A DNA stretch of 55,572 nt from positions 51,596-107,167 of the forward strand of contig NZ_LFIQ01000083.1 in NCBI RefSeq assembly GCF_001189245.1. Direction: 5' to 3'. This document shows positions 36,529-44,700 of this stretch, piece by piece. Source of the DNA: Bradyrhizobium pachyrhizi (GTDB taxonomy: Bacteria; Pseudomonadota; Alphaproteobacteria; Rhizobiales; Xanthobacteraceae). Every line of letters begins with the position of its first letter. The first letter of the stretch is position 1. A program made the position numbers and the translations under genes. Under the pieces are notes generated by a model, which was not told the DNA's origin, made no database searches, and saw only the letters and a program-made list of their open reading frames with translations.

Positions 36529-36684
36529 CTCGCCCCGCCTGCGGGGAGAGGTCGAAACTCAAGCACCAGCTTGAGTTTCGGGTGAGGGGGGACTCTCCGC
36601 AAGCACGCTTGTGGAGACAGCCCCTCACCCCGCCCCTCTAAGAGCGAGCTTCGCTCGTCTCGACCCCGCAAGAGCGGGGCGAGG
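36529..36684. repeat. Long imperfect palindrome between the binding-protein and permease genes
   Basis: CCTCGCCCCGCCTGCGGGG...GGTGAGGGG on one side and CCCCTCACCCCGCCCCTC...GCAAGAGCGGGGCGAGGG on the other form nested stems filling most of the 196-bp gap. It sits inside an operon, where it could stabilise the upstream binding-protein mRNA and reduce expression of the downstream membrane genes. Confidence 0.65.
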
Positions 36685-36695
36685 GAGAAGAAAAA

Positions 36696-37910
36696 TCAAT
36701 CCTTCGGCCGCAGCTTCTCGATCTCGGCATCGCTGGGCAGATAGTCCGAGCCCTTGCGATAGGCGGTGTCGACCATGATGCCCTTGCCGTCCTTCAGCGC
36801 GGTCTTGCCGGTGAAGGCGCCCAGCGTCGACTGGTGATCGATCTTGCGGAAGGTGATCTCGCCGAACGGCGACGGCATCGAGATGCCTTCGGCCGCCGCG
36901 ATCAGCTTCTCCGGATCGCTCGAACCTGCCTTGGCAAGGATCGCCGCCGCCGCCTTGATGGTCTGATAGCCGACGATCGAGCCGAGCCGCGGATAGTCGT
37001 TGTACTTGGCCTGATAGGCCTTCAGGAACGCGTCATGCTCCGGCGTCTTGATCGCGTACCAGGGATAGCCGGTGACGATCCAGCCCTCCGGCGTCTCGTC
37101 CTTCAGCGGATCGAGGTATTCCGGCTCGCCGGTCAGGAAGCTCACCACGGTGCGGCCCTTGAACAGGCCCCGGGTGTTGCCTTCGCGCACGAGCTTGACG
37201 AGGTCGGCGCCGAAGGTGACGTTGAGGATCGCTTCCGGGTTCGCCGCCGCAACCGCCTGCACCACCGGGCCGGCGTCGATCTTGCCCTGCGGCGGCCACT
37301 GCTCGTCGACCCACTGGATGTCGGGCCGCTTCGCCGACATCAGCTTCTTGAACACCGCGACCGCCGACTGGCCGTATTCATAGTTCGGCGCGATCGTCGC
37401 CCAGCGTTTTGCAGGCAGTTTTGCGGCTTCTTCCACCAGCATTGCCGCCTGCATGTAGTTCGACGGACGCAGGCGGAACGTGTAGCGGTTGCCTTTCGAC
37501 CACGTGATCGCGTCGGTCAAAGGCTCAGCCGCAAGGAAAAACACCTTCTTCTGGTTGGCGAAGTCGGAAACGGCAAGGCCGATGTTGGAGAGGAACGTGC
37601 CGGTGAGCATCGCGACGTTCTCGCTCGACACCAGCTCGTTGGCCGCGGTCTGCGCGTCCGCCGGCTTGCCGCCGTCGTCCTTGGAAACGACAACGAGCTT
37701 CTTGCCGCCAATACCGCCGGCGGCATTGATCTCCTCCACCGCCAGTTGCCAGCCCTTGCGATAGGGCTCGGTGAACGCCGGCAGCAAGGAATAAGAGTTG
37801 ATCTCGCCGATCTTGATTTCGCTCTGCGCCATGGCCTGCGTCGTCATGGCGCTCGTTGCCATGGTCGCGACCGCGATCGCCAATCCCGCCCCTACGAAAT
37901 AACCACGCAT
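36696..37910 (-). CDS. ABC transporter substrate-binding protein, LivK/aromatic-acid type
   Basis: The 404-residue protein has a signal peptide (hydrophobic to about residue 28, ending AMAQ) and a type I periplasmic binding fold: EIKIGEINSYSLLPAFTEPY, then GWQLAVEEINAAGGIGGKKL. Relatives bind amino acids or aromatic carboxylates. Its gene is downstream of 6-hydroxynicotinate reductase in one operon, which points to a pyridine carboxylate as ligand; this is inference. AGGACGG precedes the ATG. Confidence 0.87.
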   Translation of the reverse strand: MRGYFVGAGLAIAVATMATSAMTTQAMAQSEIKIGEINSYSLLPAFTEPYRKGWQLAVEEINAAGGIGGKKLVVVSKDDGGKPADAQTAANELVSSENVAMLTGTFLSNIGLAVSDFANQKKVFFLAAEPLTDAITWSKGNRYTFRLRPSNYMQAAMLVEEAAKLPAKRWATIAPNYEYGQSAVAVFKKLMSAKRPDIQWVDEQWPPQGKIDAGPVVQAVAAANPEAILNVTFGADLVKLVREGNTRGLFKGRTVVSFLTGEPEYLDPLKDETPEGWIVTGYPWYAIKTPEHDAFLKAYQAKYNDYPRLGSIVGYQTIKAAAAILAKAGSSDPEKLIAAAEGISMPSPFGEITFRKIDHQSTLGAFTGKTALKDGKGIMVDTAYRKGSDYLPSDAEIEKLRPKD

Positions 37911-37938
37911 CCCGTCCTCCAGTTTTTCTTCAAAGAGA

Positions 37939-38523
37939 TTATCGCAATCCGTCTTCGCCCTTGATCTCGCCGACCGTCAGCCCGCCGACGCGCGGCAGCG
38001 GCCGGCCACTGTCGGTCACCGCAACCGCGACCATGATCTCGTTGGCCCGCGGCGCGTCGTTGATCTGCACTTCCATGCCGTCGAAATGGCTGCGCACGAA
38101 AGCCGCGTCCTTGTGCCCGAGCGGAATATCCAGCGTGGTGCCGGGCCCCGAGCGCTTCTTCGACGACGGGATCAGCGCTGCGCCCTTCGACAGCACCTTG
38201 CGCACCGGCGCGCCCATCTTGGGATGCAGGATCGCCGCCGCATGCTCGAGCTCGCCATTCTCGCCGACCGCGGCGGCCTTGCCGTAGCTGTGCGCCTTGG
38301 CGCCGTCGATCCCGAGCGCGGCGACGGCCCGCTTCGAGAGCAGTTCGCCGAGTTCCTCGCCGATCACGATCAGCGGCGACAGGTCCTCGACATAGCGGCC
38401 GGCAAAGGGGTTTTCGATCACGGCGATCGCGGCAGCACGCCTTGTCGGCGGTGCGATGGTCTTGCCCATCTCCAGATGGGTCTCCTCGACCACGGTGACG
38501 ATCTTGCGAATGACGGCGCTCAT
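37939..38523 (-). CDS. Amino acid synthesis (AA_synth, DUF1185) family protein
   Basis: The 194-residue protein matches PF06684, a family with a chorismate-mutase-like fold and no settled reaction: KIVTVVEETHLEMGK, NPFAGRYVEDLSPLI, AHSYGKAAAVG, PKMGAPVRKVL, DIPLGHKDAAFVRSHFDGM. It has no signal. It lies 16 bp after the UPF0280 gene and 28 bp before the binding-protein gene. Its place in the operon makes it a candidate for an unassigned step or a small-molecule processing role in nicotinate breakdown. The start follows a GCAAGG stretch. Confidence 0.8.
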   Translation of the reverse strand: MSAVIRKIVTVVEETHLEMGKTIAPPTRRAAAIAVIENPFAGRYVEDLSPLIVIGEELGELLSKRAVAALGIDGAKAHSYGKAAAVGENGELEHAAAILHPKMGAPVRKVLSKGAALIPSSKKRSGPGTTLDIPLGHKDAAFVRSHFDGMEVQINDAPRANEIMVAVAVTDSGRPLPRVGGLTVGEIKGEDGLR

Positions 38524-38539
38524 CTTGCCTTGCTCCCGG

Positions 38540-39550
38540 TCATGCCCGCAGCATGTGTTCTGTCGTTCTTCTCTGTAGCGCGTGCGACGCCGGCGCTCCG
38601 TTCCCAATTGCACCGACAAGCCGCGTTTCGCCCAGTAGACGCAATGCCGCGCCCTCGATCAATCCCGACATCAGGAGGTCGCGCGCCCGCGCCGCCCCCG
38701 CCTCGAGCGCCTGTTCGACCTCGTGTTCCGCCAGCCGCCCGACATCGCGGGTCACCAGCCGCGCGCCGAGGTCGCTGTCGGGCTGCAGCTCGCTCGCCTG
38801 AACGCGCAGGATCGCGGGATGATTGGGCAGATCGACCGCATTGGCGATCACCGTCGCCGCGGCATCCGCCTGCGACGCCGTCCGCGCCAGCACGGTGACG
38901 GCATCGGCAATGCCGAGCGAGAAGCTGCGGCCGTGGCGGCCACTGGTCGCGATGCCGCGGACCGGCGTGTCGGCATCGACCGTCATGGTGCGCATCACGC
39001 CATGGCGGTCCGGCCGGTCCATCAAACCGACGGTGAATTGTTCGCCGTCGCCGAGATGCAGGGCAATGTCGCCGCCGTTGTTGACATAGGCACTGTCGAG
39101 CGTTGCGGCCTCAAGCATCGCGCCCAAAATTTCCTCGGCGACCGAGCCCGCAACCGCTGCCATCGGCGTGATGAAGCAATCGGCGGCAAACGGCGCGACC
39201 GCCGCATGCATGCGCTGTGCGACCACACCTTTCAGCGTGCACCCGCCCGGAGCGGCTGCGCTGCGCAGTTCGGCCAGTTCCGCGCAGAGTTCGTCGAGCA
39301 AGCCGGTGAAGCGCTCGACCGCGGCCTGATACGCGGTACGAATGTCAGCATCGCCGCCCTTGGCCTCGATAACCAGATCAATCGGACCGTCCTGCAAATG
39401 CAGCCGCTTGCCGTCAGGAAGAAGCGCGATTTGCGGGAGCCTGGAGCGTCTTCCGTTCCGATGGAATCGGAACGGGGCTCCAGATTCCTGTTTTGACGCG
39501 TTTTCTTTGCGCGAACCGGTATCCACTTCGCTGGAAAACGCTCTGGTCAT
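38540..39550 (-). CDS. UPF0280 family protein (ApbE superfamily), N-terminus encoded by a repeat
   Basis: The 336-residue protein is UPF0280-like from about residue 38: PQIALLPDGKRLHLQDGPID, then PMAAVAGSVAEEIL, AYVNNGGDIALHL, GIATSGRHGRSFSLGIADAV. This family is related to ApbE, which attaches FMN to proteins. Its ATG overlaps the stop of the 6-hydroxynicotinate reductase gene (ATGA), so the two are translationally coupled. Residues 4 to about 34 (AFSSEVDTGSRKENASKQES and onward) come from a dispersed repeat inserted in frame. No other ATG is available before residue 100. I infer flavinylation of the reductase as a possible role. Confidence 0.82.
   Translation of the reverse strand: MTRAFSSEVDTGSRKENASKQESGAPFRFHRNGRRSRLPQIALLPDGKRLHLQDGPIDLVIEAKGGDADIRTAYQAAVERFTGLLDELCAELAELRSAAAPGGCTLKGVVAQRMHAAVAPFAADCFITPMAAVAGSVAEEILGAMLEAATLDSAYVNNGGDIALHLGDGEQFTVGLMDRPDRHGVMRTMTVDADTPVRGIATSGRHGRSFSLGIADAVTVLARTASQADAAATVIANAVDLPNHPAILRVQASELQPDSDLGARLVTRDVGRLAEHEVEQALEAGAARARDLLMSGLIEGAALRLLGETRLVGAIGNGAPASHALQRRTTEHMLRA
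39452..39544 (-). repeat. Dispersed repeat, AGAGCGTTTTC family, copy 2, inside the UPF0280 gene
   Basis: Read on the minus strand it gives AGAGCGTTTTCCAGCGAAGT, ACCGGTTCGCGCAAAGAAAA and GCGTCAAAACAGGAATCTGG, then CCGTTCCGATTCCATCGGAACGG in inverted pair form. It matches 31765-31859 in opposite orientation. The visible length is about 93 bp, a multiple of three, and it carries no stop in the UPF0280 frame. Confidence 0.82.
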
Positions 39551-40995
39551 GCGCGCCGCCCGGGGAGATACGGCATCGGCCGGACCTCGGCGCTGTCCCG
39601 CAGCGACGACAGCGGCCGGACATAGTCCATGTGGCCGCCGAGTGCCGCGTAATCCGACAGCTTCATCGTGAATTCGATCGGCGCCACCAGCGCCGGGGTC
39701 GGCACATAGCCGAAGGCGCCGGCCGGCATCTGCGTGACATCGACCATGAAGGTGATGCCGCCGCCGGGCCAGACATAGACCGGTGCGCCGCCGCTGGTCA
39801 CCCGCGTCAGCGCGTCCTTCACCGAGCGCGTCAGCCGCACCGGATTGTCGGTGACGCCGGCGCGCAGCGATCCGCCCGCGCCGCCCATGAACAGCACGGT
39901 GCACAGCGCCGGCTCGCAATTCTCCTGAATGCGCTCGACCGAAAATTTGAGGTCCGCCGGCATCTCGGTCTCGATCGGCTTCAGCACCTCGTCGAGCACA
40001 TAATAAGAAGCATGCTCGCCGGTGGTCGAGACCATCAGCATGGTGAGCCCGGGCCGCGCCTCCTTCGCATTGAAGGGGCCGAGGATCGACAGCGGATCGG
40101 AGATATTGGTGCCGCCCCATCCGGTGCCGGGATCGGCGACCTGGAAATAGCGGCCCGGCGTCGAGCGGCGGCCCTTCATCTTGATGCCGGTGTCGGCGAT
40201 GTCGAGCAGCTTGCCGGCCTGGTGCTCGCTGAGCACGCCGGTGATGTGGTCGTCGACCACCACGACCTCGTCGACCTTGCCGTGCCATTGCTTGGCGAAC
40301 ATGCCGATGGTCGCCGAGCCGCAGCCGACCCGCATGCGCTCTTCTGCCACACCATTGACGATCGGCGGCCTGCCGGCCTGCACCACGACGGTGGCGCCGC
40401 CGTCGATCGTCAGCTCTACCGCCTTGCAGTTGGAGAGATCCATCAGCGTGTCGCAGGTGACGCGGCCCTCCTTCTTGGAGCCGCCGGTCAGATGATGCAC
40501 CCCGCCGAGCGAGAGCATCTGTGAGCCATATTCGCTGGTCGTGACATGGCCGACCGCCTCGCCGTCCGCGCGCACGATCGCGGTTTCCGGGCCGAGATAG
40601 CGGTCGGTGTCGATCTTCACCTTGACCCCGCAATACGAGAAAATGCCTTCGGTCACCACGGTGACCATGTCGACGCCGTCGACTTCCGACGACACGATGA
40701 AGGGCGCGGGCTTGTAGTCCGGATAGGTGGTTCCGGCGCCGATCGCGGTGACGAACAGTTCGGGTTGGCGGACGATCTTGCCGTCCCAGTCGCCGCTCAC
40801 CTGGAACGGAACCAGCTTGCCGCCGTGCGACACGGTGCGCTCCAGCACGACATGCGGATCGACGCGCACCAGCGTGCCGTCATGATTGGCATAGCGGTCG
40901 CAGGCGCCGGCCGCGCCCGGCTTGATGTAGCACATCACCGGACAGGCATCGCAGCGGATCTTGTCGCCGGCGGCGACGGTCATTGTGTCAGCCAT
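39547..40995 (-). CDS. hnr: 6-Hydroxynicotinate reductase homologue (ferredoxin-dependent)
   Basis: The 482-residue protein resembles what I recall of 6-hydroxynicotinate reductase, which makes 1,4,5,6-tetrahydro-6-oxonicotinate using reduced ferredoxin. An N-terminal iron-sulfur motif C15-x2-C18-x3-C22-x9-C32 (CDACPVMCYIKPGAAGAC) is followed by conserved blocks IFSYCGVKVKIDTDRYLGPE, GSQMLSLGGVHHLTGG, GCGSATIGMF and DPGTGWGGTNISDPL. The E. barkeri enzyme has covalent flavin; GSAT (226-229) and GGAT (199-202) loosely resemble flavinylation sites. ATG 40995 is chosen; a TTG at 41004 is possible. It heads a long minus-strand operon to 32651. Enamidase, NicAB and a ferredoxin reductase nearby support the call. 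Confidence 0.83.
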   Translation of the reverse strand: MADTMTVAAGDKIRCDACPVMCYIKPGAAGACDRYANHDGTLVRVDPHVVLERTVSHGGKLVPFQVSGDWDGKIVRQPELFVTAIGAGTTYPDYKPAPFIVSSEVDGVDMVTVVTEGIFSYCGVKVKIDTDRYLGPETAIVRADGEAVGHVTTSEYGSQMLSLGGVHHLTGGSKKEGRVTCDTLMDLSNCKAVELTIDGGATVVVQAGRPPIVNGVAEERMRVGCGSATIGMFAKQWHGKVDEVVVVDDHITGVLSEHQAGKLLDIADTGIKMKGRRSTPGRYFQVADPGTGWGGTNISDPLSILGPFNAKEARPGLTMLMVSTTGEHASYYVLDEVLKPIETEMPADLKFSVERIQENCEPALCTVLFMGGAGGSLRAGVTDNPVRLTRSVKDALTRVTSGGAPVYVWPGGGITFMVDVTQMPAGAFGYVPTPALVAPIEFTMKLSDYAALGGHMDYVRPLSSLRDSAEVRPMPYLPGRRA

Positions 40996-41057
40996 CGTGA
41001 CCAAGCCTGGACTTGTTGCGGCGGTCGATCATACTGCCCTCCGCCTCCCATGCATAT

Positions 41058-41073
41058 CGTTCGTATACGAATG
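41058..41073. promoter_or_regulatory. Candidate MarR operator before the 6-hydroxynicotinate reductase operon
   Basis: CGTTCGTATACGAATG is a 16-base palindrome with one mismatched end pair, centred on GTATAC. It starts 63 bp upstream of the reductase ATG in the divergent 41005-41270 region. Confidence 0.75.
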
Positions 41074-41190
41074 ATCCTGCGCGCGAGCCCGGGAGCTGTC
41101 AAGCGGCCTTTGCAATCAAACCCTGCCCTTCGCTTGCGCACCCTGTTCATAAAGCGGGCACGCGCTGCAGCGCGGCATGCCGCCGCTTGC

Positions 41191-41208
41191 ACGTTTGTAT
41201 ACAAACGT
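41191..41208. promoter_or_regulatory. Candidate MarR operator before nicA
   Basis: ACGTTTGTATACAAACGT is a perfect 18-base palindrome, the best copy of the motif, ending 62 bp upstream of nicA. It is spaced 117 bp from the start of the other site, giving each divergent promoter its own operator. Confidence 0.8.
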
Positions 41209-41270
41209 TATCCTCGTCAGCGATCCGACGCTGACGTTGCAGCGCAAAACATCAGGGGAGAACCGGGGCA

Positions 41271-41738
41271 ATGCGCCTGACCGTGAACGGCAGGAATCAT
41301 GATGTCGACGCCGCTCCCGACACCGCATTGCTTTACGTGCTGCGCAACGACCTCGAATTGAACGGACCGAAATATGGCTGCGGGCTCGGCGAATGCGGCG
41401 CTTGCGCGGTGCTGATCGACGGCGTCGCCGCGCGCGCCTGCGTGATTCCGATCGAAGGCTGCGCGGGGCGCAGCATCGTCACGCTCGAAGGCCTCGGCAG
41501 CCGCGAGCATCCCGATCCCGTGCAGGATGCCTTCATCCGCGAACAGGCCGCGCAGTGCGGCTATTGCCTCAACGGCATGATCATCACCACCAAGGCCTTG
41601 CTGGCGCGCAATCCAACTCCGTCCGAGCATGAGGTACTGGAGGCGCTGCGCTACAACCTCTGCCGCTGCGGCGCGCATATCGAGATCGTCCGCGCGGCGA
41701 TGCGCGCGGCCGGTCACGCGCTCGAGGCGCGCGATTGA
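41271..41738 (+). CDS. nicA: Nicotinate dehydrogenase (2Fe-2S) subunit NicA
   Basis: The 155-residue protein has the two [2Fe-2S] sites of the xanthine-oxidase family: YGCGLGECGACAVLIDG and CGYCLNG with CRCG. The gene's stop overlaps the start of a 1180-residue Mo-cytochrome fusion, the arrangement of nicAB in Pseudomonas putida. It would relay electrons from the Mo site to the haems during hydroxylation of nicotinate at C6. It is preceded by a perfect GTATAC operator and is divergent from the 6-hydroxynicotinate reductase operon. Confidence 0.88.
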   Translation: MRLTVNGRNHDVDAAPDTALLYVLRNDLELNGPKYGCGLGECGACAVLIDGVAARACVIPIEGCAGRSIVTLEGLGSREHPDPVQDAFIREQAAQCGYCLNGMIITTKALLARNPTPSEHEVLEALRYNLCRCGAHIEIVRAAMRAAGHALEARD

Positions 41739-44700
41739 TGGTCGACGCACGGGCTCCCGAGCAACGCCGGCGCGGCTCGCTGTCGGTCGTCCGCCCTGCG
41801 GTGCTGGGCGCGGAAGGCGCGTTCGAGACCTTCATCACCATCACGGCCGACGGCACGATCAATGCCTATAATGGCCATGTCGACCTCGGCACCGGCATCC
41901 GCACCGCGCTCGGACAGATCGTTGCCGAAGAGCTCGACGTCTCCTTTGCCCGCGTCGTCGTGATCCTCGGCAACACCGCCGTGGTGCCGAACCAGGGCGC
42001 GACGATCGCGAGCGAGACCATCCAGATCACCGCCGTTCCCCTGCGCAAGGCCGCCGCGCAAGCGCGACACTTCTTGCTCGCACGCGCGGCCGAGCGGCTT
42101 GAGCTGCCGGCGAGTAACCTCACGATCGAGGACGGCCTGATCCGCGGCCACGACAACCGCAGCATCACCTATGGCGAGCTGATCGCGGACGAGACCATCC
42201 GGCTCGAGCTCGCGGAAAACGTTCCGGTCAAGGCCGTGAGCGCCTATTCGGTCGTCGGCAAGTCGGTGCCGCGCGTCGACGTGCCGGCGAAGGCCACCGG
42301 CGAGCTCGTCTATGTCCACGATGTGCGCGTGCCCGGCATGCTGCACGGCCGCGTGGTCCGCCCGCCTTACGCCGGCGTCGATACCGGTCCGTTCGTCGGC
42401 ACCAGCCTGATCGCGGTCGATGAAGCTTCGGTGCGCGATATTCCGGGCCTCGTCGCGGTGGTGCGGATCGGCGATTTCGTCGGCGTCGTCGCCGAGCGCG
42501 AGGAGAATGCGATCAAGGCGGCCGCGCAGCTCAAGGTGAGCTGGAAGCCGGGGCCGGCGCTGACCGATCTTGCCGACGTGGAGCGAGCGCTGCGCGCCAA
42601 TCCCTCGACGCCGCGCCAGCTGATCGACAAGGGCGACGTCGACGCCGCGATCAAGGCGGCCGACAAGCCGATGCAGCGGACTTATCTCTGGCCCTACCAG
42701 ATGCACGGCTCGATCGGCCCGTCCTGCGCGGTTGCCGATTACACCGAGGGCGCGATCCGGGTCTGGTCCGGCACCCAGAACCCGCACATCCTGCGCGGCG
42801 ACCTCGCGCTGCTGATCCAGCGGCCGGAATCCGAGATCGACGTGATCCGGATGGAGGCCGCCGGCTGCTACGGCCGCAACTGCGCCGACGATGTCTCCGC
42901 CGATGCATTGCTGCTGTCGCGCGCGGTCGGCCGCCCGGTGCGCGTCCAGCTCACCCGCGAGCAGGAACATGCCTGGGAGCCGAAGGGCACCGCGCAGCTG
43001 ATGGACGTCAATGGCGGGCTCAACGCCGACGGCAGCGTTGCGGGTTACGATTTTTCGACGCGCTATCCCTCGAACGGCGCGCCGACACTGGCGCTGCTGC
43101 TCACCGGGCGGATCGCGCCCGAAGCGGCGGTGTTCGAGATGGGCGACCGCACCGCGATCCCGCCTTACGATTTCGAGAACATGCGCGTGGTCGCCAACGA
43201 CATGCCGCCGATCGTGCGCGCGTCATGGTTTCGCGGCGTCTCGGCGCTGCCGAACACCTTTGCGCATGAATCCTACATCGACGAGCTTGCGGCGGAGGCC
43301 GAGGTCGATCCGATCGAGTACCGGCTGCGCTATCTCAGGGATAAGCGCGCGATTGATCTCGTCAACGCGGTCGCCGAGCGCGCCGGCTGGACACCGCGCC
43401 CGGTGTGGAAAGAGCCTGAGGCGGACGGCGATATCGTGCGCGGCCGCGGCTTTGCCTATGCGCTCTACGTGCACAGCAAGTTTCCCGGTTACGGCGCGGC
43501 ATGGTCGGCATGGATCGCCGATGTCGCCGTCAACAAGGCGACCGGCGATGTCAGCGTGACCCGCGTCGTCGCCGGCCAGGATTCCGGATTGATGATCAAT
43601 CCGGAGGGCGTACGGCACCAGATCGAAGGCAACGTGATCCAGTCGACCAGCCGCGCGCTGATGGAGGAAGTGTCCTTCGAGCGCGGCGCGGTGACGGCGC
43701 GGGAATGGGGTGCCTACCCCATCATCAAGTTTCCTGAGCTGCCCAAGATCGACGTGCTGATGCTGCCGCGGCAGGACCAGCCGCCGCTCGGCGTCGGCGA
43801 GTCCGCCTCGGTGCCGAGCGCCGCCGCGATCGCCAACGCGATCTATGACGCGACCGGCGTGCGCTTCCGCGAATTGCCGTTCACGCCAGAGCTCATTTTG
43901 AAGGGATTGCGCGGCGAGCAACCGGTCGCGCCCGCCCCGCTCTCGCCGCCTGCGCAAACCGCTGACCGCAACAGATGGCAGAATCCGTTTGCAAAGCGCG
44001 GCGGCGTGCTCGCCGGCATTGCCGCACTCTGCGCAGCGGCGATCGGCATCGGCGCGGCCGTGCTGCCGTGGCGCGCGATCGCACCGATCGCCCGGCCCGA
44101 CGCCTCGGTCTATTCCGCTGCGACGATCGCCCGTGGCAAGGAGCTTGCAGCGCTCGGCGCCTGCGCCGTCTGCCACACCTCGGAGCACGGTGTCCTGAAC
44201 GTCGGCGGTCGGCCGCTGGAGACGCCGTTCGGCACCATCTTCACCACCAACATCACACCCGATGTCGACACCGGCATCGGCGCCTGGTCCTATCCCGCGT
44301 TCGAGCGCGCGATGCGCGAGGGCATCCATCGCGACGGACACCACCTCTATCCGGCGTTTCCGTACACGCACTTCGCCAGGACCAGTGATGCCGACCTGCA
44401 GGCGCTCTATGCCTATCTGATGGCGCAGGCGCCGCGGCGCGCCGAGACGCCGGCGAATACGCTTGCCTTCCCGTTCAATTTTCGGCCGCTGCTCGCCGGC
44501 TGGAATGCGCTGTTCCATCAGAGGCAGGCATTCCAGCCCGATCCATCGAAGTCAGCGATCTGGAATCGCGGCGCCTATCTGATCGAAGGTCTCGGCCATT
44601 GCAGCACCTGCCACTCGCCGCGCAATGCGCTCGGCGCCGAGCGGCAAAGCGCCTATCTCGCCGGCGGCTTCGCCGAGGGCTGGGAGGCACCGGCACTGAC

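Noticed and set aside
28777..41004. A complete E. barkeri-type nicotinate fermentation cluster
   Set aside because: Only reductase and enamidase homologues are present. Methyleneglutarate mutase, 2-hydroxymethylglutarate dehydrogenase and the selenium-dependent dehydrogenase subunits are not seen, so only a partial shared route is claimed.
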